Positions 25,781 to 35,932 of a DNA stretch of 64,000 nt are shown here, one piece after another. Positions within the stretch are counted from its first letter, which is position 1. Each line of letters opens with the position of its first letter. The notes below the pieces were generated by a model that did not search any database, was not told the DNA's origin, and saw nothing but the letters and a program-made list of their open reading frames with translations. This stretch comes from Blattamonas nauphoetae (taxonomy: Eukaryota > Preaxostyla > Oxymonadida): the NCBI GenBank assembly GCA_033064195.1, contig JARBJD010000169.1:94342-158341 (forward strand), read 5' to 3'. The position numbers and the translations under genes are program-made.

Positions 25781-26485
25781 GTGTGTACGTGTCTGTTGTC
25801 ACAATCTCAGTCTCTAGACTCAATGACACATGAAACCAACCCACTTTTTTGCTTATTTTCCTCACAATCGAGAAAAAGCAAACTCAACACCCTATTAAGG
25901 GCCAATTTTTGCGGCTTGTTGAGACAAAGAAACCATTCACGATACTCAATGCTGACCCAGATTCTAGACGACGTGACAAACACAGAAAGACGGGGCCGGG
26001 GTCGTCCCAAACTGTCCGTAACTTGTGACGATGGGGAAGAAGTAGTCCTTCGAAATCTTGGAGAAGAATTGCTCCCCACGTCCAGTACTGGCGTCCAGAA
26101 AAGGGCAGGATTAGCACGCTTGCTTGGGAACCAAATCCAAAAGAATGGGAAACCTCCCTATCTATCGAATACCGAATCAGATGATCTCATAGGACAATGC
26201 CTAATTCGAATCGAATTAGGGTATTTCCCAACAAAACAGGATATTTGTGAAATAGTATACCTGATTTTTATCTTTCATAATTTCCACAAGGCCTTCGAAA
26301 TCAGGCTGAATCGACACTGTCGTCTCCACAAGGAGATAAGACCGCCAAGCTCACAATGGGCTGTGAAGTGGCTTGGGAAAACTCCTTTTTTCCGATTGAA
26401 GTGGCCTCAGCTGATGTCTCTCGCTCGGTCCCGAGCGAGATCGATCCGACATGTCCAGCCGTTCTTTGACGTCATCTCACAGCTC
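25781..26485 (+). pseudogene. Pogo/CENP-B-like transposase, DNA-binding half
   Basis: Encodes the N-terminal part of a Tc5/pogo (Tigger-like) transposase. It has an RRGRGRPKL basic patch, a helix-turn-helix segment (LSNTESDDLIGQCLIRIELG) and a CENP-B-type second domain (RPPSSQWAVKWLGKTPFFRLKWP). It is cut at 26486 by the foldback element, and the catalytic half resumes at 27889. The two halves are in different frames even with one TATA copy removed, so another small indel or an intron lies near the junction. The first ATG usable as a start is about 25913-25949; upstream sequence in this frame may be untranslated. Confidence 0.6.
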
Positions 26486-27888
26486 TATAGTGGAAATTTA
26501 ACCCGATACTTTAATTTAACCCGATACTTTTCTCCCATTTTTTGGACCCCTGTTTCCATCCATCCCATATTTCTCGGAACCCATAACTTTTTGGGTCCCA
26601 CCATTTCCGGGTTGGATATCTACCCTCCCCCATCAATCACTTGAGGTAGAAATCGAACCTCCAAAATAGGATCCCCGGGTGGGGTCTCCTATTTAGGAGC
26701 CTTTTTTTTCTAATTTTTTGACCCTTTTTTGGCTCCCAAATAGGTGGTCCTTAACATTTAAGCTTAGGAAAGCCGAACTTCACGACCACTTTTCTCCACG
26801 CCTGTTCATGATTTTTCTTTTTCGTTTCATTTCTGGTGATTTGGGATGGTTTTCTCTCAAAATGACAATTTTTTGAAAAATGAAAAATCCTGGGGGGATC
26901 TGGGTGGAAATTTAGGGTGAAATATTGATTTACCTGTATAACAAGCTTAGGATCTTGAAAACTTGTTTTGATCATATCTCCACAACCAAACATGATCCAG
27001 ACATGAAACTTTTACCAATATGGATGTTTTGTTGAGAAGTATTTTTTTCGGAAAATTTTGAAAAAAATCCCCTTGCGGCAGTTGAGATATTTTTTTTTTC
27101 TTTTTAACCTTGGTTCTAAATGAGAGCTGTCACTAGACATGGGATGATGCACCAGTCTCCAAATTCCGTCAAAATGGTGGAGACACCATCAGAATCCAAT
27201 CCAAATCATCATTTTCGACAGATTCGTTCTCAGAGAGTGAGATGGAGGTGGAGATTCTGAGAAAAACACGGAAAAACCATAAAGTGCCAAAATAGGAGGT
27301 CTTCGAAAATTCTCAAAATTTTCCGAAAAAAATACTTCTCAACAAAACATCCATATTGGTAAAAGTTTCATGTCTGGATCATGTTTGGTTGTGGAGATAT
27401 GATCAAAACAAGTTTTCAAGATCCTAAGCTTGTTATACAGGTAAATCAATATTTCACCCTAAATTTCCACCCAGATCCCCCCAGGATTTTTCATTTTTCA
27501 AAAAATTGTCATTTTGAGAGAAAACCATCCCAAATCACCAGAAATGAAACGAAAAAGAAAAATCATGAACAGGCGTGGAGAAAAGTGGTCGTGAAGTTCG
27601 GCTTTCCTAAGCTTAAATGTTAAGGACCACCTATTTGGGAGCCAAAAAAGGGTCAAAAAATTAGAAAAAAAAGGCTCCTAAATAGGAGACCCCACCCGGG
27701 GATCCTATTTTGGAGGTTCGATTTCTACCTCAAGTGATTGATGGGGGAGGGTAGATATCCAACCCGGAAATGGTGGGACCCAAAAAGTTATGGGTTCCGA
27801 GAAATATGGGATGGATGGAAACAGGGGTCCAAAAAATGGGAGAAAAGTATCGGGTTAAATTAAAGTATCGGGTTAAATTTCCACTATA
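26486..27888. mobile_element. Foldback element, copy 1 (arms of about 575 bp)
   Basis: A 1.4-kb inverted-repeat element. The left arm (26486 to about 27068) and right arm (about 27317 to 27888) are reverse complements with almost no differences. The proof is an 80-codon ORF that occurs identically on minus at 26751-26993 and on plus at 27381-27623. The ends read TATAGTGGAAATTTAACC...GGTTAAATTTCCACTATA; TATA, or the TA inside it, is the probable target duplication. The spacer is about 250 bp. No transposase lies inside, so it must be mobilised in trans. Copy 2, older, is at 59.0-60.3 kb. Confidence 0.85.
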
Positions 27889-29209
27889 CACGAACCATCA
27901 ATACGATCCAGCGTTAATTATCAACTTCGACGAAACTTCGTTGATGGCCTCAACCAGGCCGAGGGCGAAAAGGCTGGGGACAGTGGTGGGCCCCTCACCG
28001 ATAGAACTTGAACAAGCTCCAACATACTCGTGTACAGCCTTTTTCTGCATTTGTGCTGATGGTCAGCACCTTCGTACACATTTCATTTTTCCAGAGAGGT
28101 TCGATCTCACCTCTCTGGAAAATCATCACCCATTTGGCTTTACGTGGAGCAAAACAAAAACCGGTTGGATGAACCGTGAACTCCTATCGCGCTTGTTGCT
28201 CGGTCCTGTTCTTGAGGACATTTCCGAACGAAGAATCAAACACCTGAAGCAGAGAAACGCTCGAGCGCTCATCATCTTTGATGGACACTCGAGCAGGAAC
28301 AATCCTGATCTTTTCGCTGAACTTGGGGAACATGGGATAGATTGCGTCTGCCTACCAGCCAACACATCATCTTTCCTCCAGCCGCTGGATCGGCAGCCCA
28401 ATGGGCTGTTTAAGGCTCATCTACAGGCTGCTCATCCAAGGCTGCCGTCTCAGACTAACATGAAAACCGATTTTCTCTCTTTTCTCCTTGTGGTGGAACA
28501 AGCGGCTACTGACGCCCTCAGCGTCCCCAGTATCTCAGCCAGCTTTCGAGATACTGGGATCTACCCATTGGACCCAAGTCTCATTCTTGACAATCTTTCT
28601 CAAGAACCGCTTCCTCCCCCATCTCGAAACATCTTTTCACTTTCGTCTCTCCATTTGAACTCTAATGAAGTTCAGAAACGATGGCGCGAGCACCTCAAGC
28701 TTCATGAGTATGCCCCCCTGCAGGTTCGAAACTTTCAAGAACCTTCCCAAACGACACTCCCTCAAAACTCCGAAAACACCGATTCACTATCATTTGATCT
28801 TGAGGAGATTTCATGTAATGTCGTCTCTGTTGAGTGTGAATCAGCACCTGACGAGAGGGTTGTATCAGAAAACGAAATCTTGAACATATCAAGAATGAGA
28901 AGGAAACCGATTGACGGAGTTGAAAGAATGACAATGAAAACAACAATATCACGATTCATCACCACAACCGAATCAGTTCATCCTCACCTCAAAGACAGTA
29001 TCAGAAGATCGCTGAACTCCGACATGGACGTGGATGGTGAAAGAATTCAGACTTTTCACGGCGAGAACACCCCTATCATGAAGAACAAACGCAAACATCC
29101 AACTATGTCTTCTCATGAAGACGGATCTGATTGTGAAGACGAACTCGCGATACTTGAACAGATTCATCAAGCTCGCAGGTCTCGACGAGAAAAGAAGGAT
29201 TTCGAATGA
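27889..29209 (+). pseudogene. Pogo/CENP-B-like transposase, DDE catalytic half
   Basis: A DDE_1-type catalytic domain. First Asp in LIINFDETSLM (27.92 kb), second in LIIFDGHSSRNNPDLF (28.28 kb), then CLPANTSSFLQPLDRQPNGLF, the classic LPxxTSxxxQPLD block of pogo/Tigger/CENP-B transposases. A long acidic and basic C-terminal tail ends at 29209. The half is intact, but it is separated from its DNA-binding half by the foldback element, so the gene cannot work as it stands. The usable frame begins just inside the right arm of the foldback. Confidence 0.7.
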
Positions 29210-29221
29210 CAAAGAAATGAG

Positions 29222-29945
29222 GACAACTGAACGAAGATTCCAGAACAACTGAACGAAGACATGAGAACAACTGAACGAAGACTCCAGAACAACTGAATGA
29301 AGATTTCAGAACAACTGAATGATAGTACCCGGATAAACCCGTTAAGTCGGATAAACCCGTTACCAACATACCCCACTTCACAATGATCATTTTGTTCTGA
29401 CGACTGATATGTTGTGTGGAAAAGAAAGTAATCGGTAGAATTCTGAAATGATTGGTCTCTTATTCAGATGTTTGATCGACGTCTATGGGTCATTTCAAAT
29501 CGATGAATGACCAGCCACGACACCCCGCATGTGATGCTGAGTACAAAGAGGTTGCATCTCAATGTACCATCCCTTGGACGCCTGGGAAGACATTGGCTAA
29601 GTTCCGAGCACATTTCGACTTACATTTTTCTCATTCCATTTCACAATCATTCTTTCAACAGTGACTCCTGTTTTAAAAATAATGAAGAGAGTAATGAACA
29701 GGAAGTGGAAGGATAATTTTAGTGAAGAGGGGGGACTGCTATGCTCATGTGGAATGGTTAACGGGTTTATCCGCTCTAACGGGTTTGTCCGGGTACTATG
29801 AAGATTCCAGAACAACTGAACGAAGACATGAGAACAACTGAACGAAGATTCCAGAACAACTGAACGAAGACTCCAGAACAACTGAACGAAGACACCAGAA
29901 CAACTGAACGAAGGCATGAGAACAACTGAACGAAGACATCAGAAC
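29222..29945. repeat. 22-bp tandem array, first type, interrupted
   Basis: Tandem 22-bp units built on AGAACAACTGAACGAAG, about five at 29222-29322 and six at 29805-29945. The two blocks were one array until the TIR element at 29323-29797 inserted. The array continues at 29975 into a second, more uniform 22-bp type. Confidence 0.8.
29323..29797. mobile_element. Small TIR element inside the 22-bp array
   Basis: The ends are AGTACCCGGATAAACCCGTTA and its near-exact reverse complement (TAACGGGTTTGTCCGGGTACT), flanked by ATGA, which is probably the target duplication because the array reads through if one copy is removed. The TAAACCCGTTA motif is repeated tandemly within each end. No coding capacity. 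A related phrase (ACGGGTTTGT twice) occurs at 32.72-32.76 kb and may be another remnant. Confidence 0.6.
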
Positions 29946-29974
29946 AGAACTCGATGATGGTGTGGGAACAATTC

Positions 29975-30508
29975 GACGAAGCTGTCTGACCAACTCGACG
30001 AAGCTGTCTGACCAACTCGACGAAGCTGTCTGACCAACTCGACGAAGCTGTCTGACCAACTCGACGAAGCTGTCTGACCAACTCGACGAAGCTGTCTGAC
30101 CAACTCGACGAAGCTGTCTGACCAACTCGACGAAGCTGTCTGACCAACTCGACGAAGCTGTCTGACCAACTCGACGAAGCTGTCTGACCAACTCGACGAA
30201 GCTGTCTGACCAACTCGACGAAGCTGTCTGACCAACTCGACAAAGCTGTCTGACCAACTCGACGAAGCTGTCTGACCAACTCGACGAAGCTGTCTGACCA
30301 ACTCGACGAAGCTGTCTGACCAACTCGACGAAGCTGTCTGACCAACTCGACGAAGCTGTCTGACCAACTCGACGAAGCTGTCTGACCAACTCGACGAAGC
30401 TGTCTGACCAACTCGACAAAGCTGTCTGACCAACTCGACGAAGCTGTCTGACCAACTCGACGAAGCTGTCTGACCAACTCGACAAAGCTGTCTGACCAAC
30501 TCGACCAC
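29975..30508. repeat. 22-bp tandem array, second type, about 24 copies
   Basis: A very uniform 22-bp unit (GAAGCTGTCTGACCAACTCG plus two bases). The only common variant is a C-to-A change giving CGACAAAG in three units. The period is not a multiple of three, so a 22-residue peptide repeat spans three units, and all three minus-strand frames are open for 189-233 codons. Homogeneity points to recent expansion. Confidence 0.9.
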
Positions 30509-30650
30509 GCTGACTAGGTGGGCAAAGAACTTAACACATTCAACAGTGTGTCTCTCTCATCTTTAAGCAAGTTTCCTTTTTCTTCATCTTCCGCCCTTCT
30601 CCTTTTTTCTTCTTCTATCAATCTCAGACTCTGTTTATTGTGTTCAGGAG

Positions 30651-31067
30651 GTGATCCTGTCTGACTTCAGAGTGGGTTGTCTTCTCGTCATGGAAATCAC
30701 TTTGGACTCGAATCCTCGCACCACCCTGTTCTTCGTCGACGGACAGTCGGCCGATGTAGTTGTTGTTGATCTTCCGGAATCCGTTCGAATTGGAGTATGG
30801 TGTCGTCCCATTTCCCTCTTTTGTCAGTTCAATTCACTTCATCTTCCCTCATTCATCAACCCTCCCTTTCCTCACATCTCTCCATCTCAGTTCTCTGCAA
30901 ATGACACAGGAACGGAAGTTCGGTTCGACAGAATCACCAATCTTAACAGAGCAATCCCCTTCACAGATCAGATGACGATACTTGAATGGCCAGCTGATAA
31001 ACCACTCCAAGATTCAGAATCGAAGGAGAATTCAGATCGATCATATGTCGAAAAGATGAAACAATAG
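30651..31067 (+). pseudogene. SPRY-like domain fragment 1
   Basis: Reads VMEITLDSNPRTTLFFVDGQ, then PESVRIG, an intron running from a GTATGG donor to CCATCTCAG at about 30797-30890, then FSANDTGTEVRFDRITNL and a short charged tail. The order (LDS.PRT.xFFVNG, PxSVRIG, GTxxRI) matches the second half of SPRY/B30.2-type domains. The first half and any catalytic or RING part are missing. Adjacent fragments 2 and 3 repeat the same piece. Confidence 0.4.
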
Positions 31068-31370
31068 CTCCCAAAGATAAAGCTGCCTGAAATGCTCTTA
31101 ACGAAACAATCATATTTTGCCTTCCGAAACGACGTTCACACGTGGACAGAGAAAGGGACAAACAAGAGTGGAAAAGCCAGTCCGAGCACTGTTCTTTTGT
31201 CTGAACCGATTACGACGGGCGTTGTTTCTGTTTCTTTCGTTCTTCTGAATATCACAAAGAGAGACGGTCTGTCTCCATCTCTCTTCATATTCTACCGAAG
31301 CGGATGACATCATCGTTTTTGGTCTACTCGACTCTTCTGCTGCTGTTCATCCTCAGACTCGGTTGGTCTC

Positions 31371-31976
31371 TTGATATCACTGGGATATCTCCATGTTTTC
31401 AATCACTCCAGCCTCCACCACGAATATTTATCTTCTCTCATGAAGAGGAATCGAGTTGTGATGGAAGTGAACATGGACTCGACTCCACGCCCTGTCCAAT
31501 TCTTCGTGAACAGAATGGCCGGGAAATGTTATGTGAATGAGATTCCAGAATCTGTGAGAATTGGTGTTTGTCACTCTTCTTCTCTTTTCTCACTCGTTCA
31601 GTTCTCTGCTGATGTGTTGGGAACTTCACTCCAAATCACGAGTATCATCCATTCCACCCAAGCCACTCCTCTCGCTGACAAGATGAAAGAGATCAAATGG
31701 ATGGACACCGAATTCTCGACTTGTCAAGGAAATATCGTCAATTCTCAACCGATTCGGAGGGAAGCAGAAGGATCGATGCCCGCTCTCCTCTCCCGAAATC
31801 CCGAACATTTCCAGATTGAGGGAAATGTGATCACTCGGACAGATGTCGGCTTCAATGGACTCGACTCACCATTCAGCACAGTGATGTTGGATGACACAAC
31901 TCATTGGACGATCCTGTCTGTCGCCATCACCATCCTCGCTCATCCTCACACTGAACGTGTGCTACTCTTTGTGTGA
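31371..31976 (+). pseudogene. SPRY-like domain fragment 2
   Basis: The same module as fragment 1: VMEVNMDSTPRPVQFFVNRM, IPESVRIGV, a roughly 36-nt intron (about 31566-31601, ending CTCGTTCAG), then FSADVLGTSLQITSII. About 90 further residues follow, including FNGLDSPFSTVMLDDTTHWT. Likely a tandem partial duplication. Confidence 0.4.
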
Positions 31977-31979
31977 TTC

Positions 31980-32619
31980 TGTTCAGATTCGTCTAGAGTC
32001 GTCATGGATGGCACTCTCAGTGAAAGCAAACGCTTTCCCGAAATTAAAAAAGGACTCGGAATTCAAAAACTATGTCAGCTGTTCTTTATCTCACTTACTC
32101 TCTCTCTTCTTTGTGAATGGAAAGGCTGAACTGAACGACATTTCTGATGTTGATAGAAAGCTGATGATCGGAGTCTGTTCGTTCTGATTCTCTCAATATC
32201 ATCATTTTTCAAGTCTTCTCATTCAGTTCTCTCTCGCTGTACCAGGAACTACCATCCAAATCAATACCGTCACCAACCTCGCTGAAAACGCGAAGACCAA
32301 CGAATCGGAAGACATGAACAAAACATCGAAACGTAATGAAGCAGTCCAGATGGTTCAAATTATGGAAAAGCACGATCTCCACGCAACAACGGGCAAGGAC
32401 AAGCAGCCGTCTGAAGATGATCAGAATCAGCCCGTTGGGGAGATACTCACGCAGGAACTATTCCTGTCGAACCACAAGCAACCATCGAACCTTCCCAATC
32501 CTGAACCGAACCAGTCGAGTCAGCAGTTATCCACTTCATCAGCATCGGTCCTATCAATACTGTCTCCTTTGAATCATTCTTTGTCGACATCTTTGTCATC
32601 TCACCCATTAATTCCCTGA
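31980..32619 (+). pseudogene. SPRY-like domain fragment 3
   Basis: A third, more diverged copy: LFFVNGKAEL, DRKLMIGV, an intron ending CATTCAG at about 32226, then FSLAVPGTTIQINTVTNL and a serine/glutamine-rich tail ending at 32619. The conserved spacing and intron position show shared descent with fragments 1 and 2. Confidence 0.4.
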
Positions 32620-32770
32620 ACAGTTTTCTCCATAAATTTCGATGTCAAATCACATTTGAGAGTTAATATACAAAAAACGTGCACTATAGTTCGAATTCTG
32701 GGTCTAGGTGAATAAAAACGGGTTTGTATATTTTTGACGGGTTTGTGGAGGCACTATCAGACCATACCTT

Positions 32771-33136
32771 GTGACAAACACGATTAATCTGCTTCTGAAA
32801 GAGACAATGACACTCGAGCGAGATCTGTTCAAAAATGGAGTGATTGTGGAGACAGGAAGAGAGGTGTGGGAAGTGGGGTGGTTGGTGGAGAAGACAAATG
32901 AGGATGATTTCGACGGGAAACTATCTTTCATCAGACGAGACGATGTGGAAATGATATATGGAAAGAAGAAGAAAGAGAACGAAAGATGGAAGAAGCGAGT
33001 GGAGAGACTGCGCGAAGCAGGACACGAAGATCCAATGGAGAATTGGCTGATGAAGAGAGACTGTGAGAAATTCACGCGAATTGTGGAGTACATTAACTAT
33101 ATGAGCGAGGCGTGTGGGATGAACAACACCCTGTGA
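32771..33136 (+). CDS. Small charged helical protein, unrecognised
   Basis: An ORF of 121 codons with coiled-coil composition (KKKKENERWKKRVERLREAG) and a believable C-terminus. It follows an AT-rich stretch (32620-32770) containing ACGGGTTTGT repeats. It may be the 3' end of a larger gene truncated on its 5' side. No family recognised. Confidence 0.3.
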   Translation: MTNTINLLLKETMTLERDLFKNGVIVETGREVWEVGWLVEKTNEDDFDGKLSFIRRDDVEMIYGKKKKENERWKKRVERLREAGHEDPMENWLMKRDCEKFTRIVEYINYMSEACGMNNTL

Positions 33137-33164
33137 GAAGGAGGGAGAGAGTGAATTTCACGTT

Positions 33165-34010
33165 TCATGTCACAGTTTTTTTATTTTGACACTTTTCTGA
33201 ATAGTCACTCCCATAAAGATGGTTCGTGCTTTCCGATAGTGACGAAAAAATCACTCGTTGAGACACCAGAAGGAAACGGACAGCGTTGGAAATCAAGCGA
33301 CTTCGACTCGTCACGTTTGTCATCACTGATCCAGTCATACAAACCGACGCTGCCAACAGTGATTGCTGGGTGTTGTGTGAGTTGAACCCAAAATCAAAAA
33401 GAGGGTCAGTCGCGAGAGGTAACGCTGTATTCGCAATTGTGAGTCCACTCCCAACAATCGACAGAAGACCCTTTGCGTGATCTGATTCACCTGTGGTCCT
33501 CCCCAAAATGTTGTCCTCCGACGATTCAGTCACCAGAGACTTGTTATTCGTTGGCATCGTCCAAAAGAGTGGCAATGATGTGTGTTGCTTCCAGTTCACT
33601 TGGGTGTCGACAACGATCAACATCGAGTTGTCTGCGGGTGTCCACGTCGACAAAAAGGGACTCGTGCTCGGAGCAGCACGAATTTCGAAGTTTGAGACGG
33701 ACAACAACGATTCTCTGATTGTCGCAACGGAAGTGTGGTCTCCATTGCAGATCAATCGAAGTGACGATATGGAAACTGTGCTGTTTGATACAATCAGCAT
33801 CGAAGATGGGTGAGAGTTCGAAAGGGCTTGTTCATCTTCCGTTCGGCTCTGAACGATCAATGTTGATTGAGTTCCAACAATCGATATGTTCTGTGATCTC
33901 AGAATATATTCCAACACATGATATTGTCCATGGAGACGGACTGGTTTGTTTCTGCATTCGTGGTTTGAGCTTCCAGTTTTCTTCAATTCATCGAGAATCG
34001 GTGCATACAA
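33165..34010 (-). pseudogene. Truncated N-terminal part of a beta-helix surface protein
   Basis: Reads as the N-terminal module of the surface family: serine/threonine-rich beta-strands with SMLIVSNSTVSISSL and SLSESTNHLYG, then 15 unrelated residues and a stop. The break falls just after NHLYG, a phrase also present at 38.66 kb in the plus-strand relative (STNHLYGT). It lies head to head with that gene's N-terminus, with about 70 bp between the two coding starts. The signal peptide is not evident, so the true start may be further upstream. Confidence 0.45.
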
Positions 34011-34079
34011 GTGATGAGAGGCGAGATCCTGCCATTATATGTTCCTCACGTGAAGCAGGAATTAAAGAAGTCAAGAAAA

Positions 34080-34899
34080 ATGTTCACCCTGATCCGCTTC
34101 CTCGTCCTCCTTTCATCAGCACATGAATTTTTTGGCACTAAAGTTCATGAATTCCCAATTGGAGGGGTTTATTCACCAGATCAAAACAACATGGAAAAAT
34201 TAACTCATCTACTCCAAATCGATCATGGAATGTACCATGCTTCGCAGATTCCAATCATATCAGATAGTATCCATCTTCGGGGAGACAATTCATATCTTTT
34301 CCACTCGACAGCCGTGTTCGAAAGCACAGACCATTCGATGGATGGATCCGAACGAAACGAAGCATCCAAGTGCCAGCGAGCCTCGTCAATGTTCATTGTG
34401 ATCAACTCGACAGTGGACATGTCTTCTTTCTCTTTGGATTGCAGCCATTGCAACACACAAATCGGGCAACTTACTACATCGACTCTGACCCTGTCCTCCT
34501 GCTCAATCATCTCGAATTCTGAGACATCCCCAATTTCAATCGATGCTGGAGGACATACTCGCAGCAGTTCAGTTTTCATGTTGGGAGGTAAACACAGTTC
34601 GATGTCTGAATCGATCCTCCCGCTCGTCAGTTTTGCCCCAACACTCGCCAAACTCCCTGCTGATCCCGATGCCTTGCCCTCTCAATCTTCGGAAACCTGC
34701 GGAGATGAACTGCGGACTCTCTCCGTCTTTGGAACTGGCTTCGACTTTTCGTCGAAGTCATTTTGTGTTGGAACTGGCCCTCTCTTCGCATTCACCCGAA
34801 GGAATACCGATCAAACAGAAACACTGCGATGGACGGTGGACCTGACACTTTCTTAAAGCGAGATGCTGAACATGACGAGCCGCTCTCCAAACATCTGTG
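34080..34899 (+). pseudogene. Large surface-protein gene, segment 1 (signal peptide, N-terminal module)
   Basis: Starts with a hydrophobic signal peptide (MFTLIRFLVLLSSAHEFFG) followed by the family's N-terminal beta-rich module (SMFIVINSTVDMSSFSLDC, GTGFDFSSKSFCVGTGPLF). Frame is kept to NMTSRSPNI at 34899, with one in-frame TAA at 34854-34856. There it breaks off, and the related minus-strand gene shows that the missing continuation (NxTSRSxxI...VSQR...NHLYG) is found at 38602. The 3.7 kb in between is inserted DNA. Intact, the protein would be a large secreted or membrane-anchored adhesin-like protein. Confidence 0.55.
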
Positions 34900-34902
34900 T
34901 AA

Positions 34903-35502
34903 TAGTTGTGTCACCAATATGTCCCATGTCACCAATCCGGCCTTTTTTCTGGAAAAATCAATATCGGTCAAACTAAGAAAAATCTGAAATTTCAGAATTA
35001 TACTCCCACGCGATCCCGAGAAATCCTCAAAATACCCCCTTTTGCCCGATGAAAAACATCGTTTTGACAATATCTCAACAACCAGTGAATCGATTTCGAT
35101 GAAATTTTTCACACAAACGTTTTTTTGGTGAAACGAACATTTTTGCAAAAATTTGGAGAAAAAATTCTGCGTATTTGGGAAGATCGGAAAAAACCCATAT
35201 TTTTCTCGACAAAATATTCTTAGGAAAAAAATCCTTTTATTTTTTGTTCATCTTTTGTCGAGATCTATCCGACTATTACGCCTTTTATTTGATTTAAAAC
35301 GGATGGCTGGTTGTGGAGAAATGACCGCAAAAAGTAGAAAAAAATGTGTGCATTCGTAACGTAAAACGTATTTTGAGGTTTTCTCGGGATCGGGTGGGAG
35401 TATAATGCTAAAATTTTATTTTGTTCTTAGTTTGACCAAAATAGTCCCTCACAGAAAAAAGGCCGGATTGGTGACGCCGGACGGTTTGGTGACACCACTA
35501 TA
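34903..35502. mobile_element. MITE with long imperfect inverted repeats
   Basis: Left end AATAGTTGTGTCACCAA, right end TTGGTGACACCACTATA. Both arms then share TCACCAATCCGGCC, GGTCAAACTAAGAA and TATACTCCCAC.CGATCCCGAGA in opposite orientation (arms about 34903-35040 and 35370-35502). No coding capacity. The terminal ATAGT-like bases resemble the foldback family ends (TATAGTGG, TATAGTAG), so the same transposase could act on it. Confidence 0.65.
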
Positions 35503-35932
35503 AATCTCCATGAAATGATGCAAATAATATATGAGCGTGGAAAAAAATCAAATTTTACTGAATTCAGATTTAGTTGTTGAGTACACATAAGAAAGGTGAA
35601 TTTATAGATTTCAAGCCTGATCGCGCATGAAATGGCCTTTCTAAGATCAGCACATTTTTGCACACTTTTTATTGCAAAACAAGTTCAAAGACAGGGAAAG
35701 GATGGAAAACAACAAAAAAAGAGGTCTCTATGTGAAACAATGGACAAAATACATCCATTAAAGAGAAAAATTGAAAAAACGTGAGATTTCAGAGTTGATC
35801 GTGACAACTTCTATGTTTTTATGAAATTGAAAAAAGGGCAAGTGCCGACTTCCTGGGCCAAATGTGATCGAGACGTTCGGGTCCCCATAATACCTTTTAA
35901 TTTCAAATCTGCTCATTGATTTTCATTCATTT
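35503..35932. other. AT-rich flank of the Merlin transposase
   Basis: No ORF of note. Presumably the 5' untranslated part and left end of the Merlin element; I could not identify its terminal inverted repeats or the 8-9-bp duplication expected for the family. Confidence 0.35.

Noticed and set aside
26751-27623. 80-residue identical proteins on both strands as a conserved gene pair
   Set aside because: They are mirror images caused by the foldback arms, not selection on protein.
29776-30508. Three long minus-strand ORFs rich in VGQTASSSWSDSF
   Set aside because: All three frames of one 22-bp array are open; there is no start context or unique domain.
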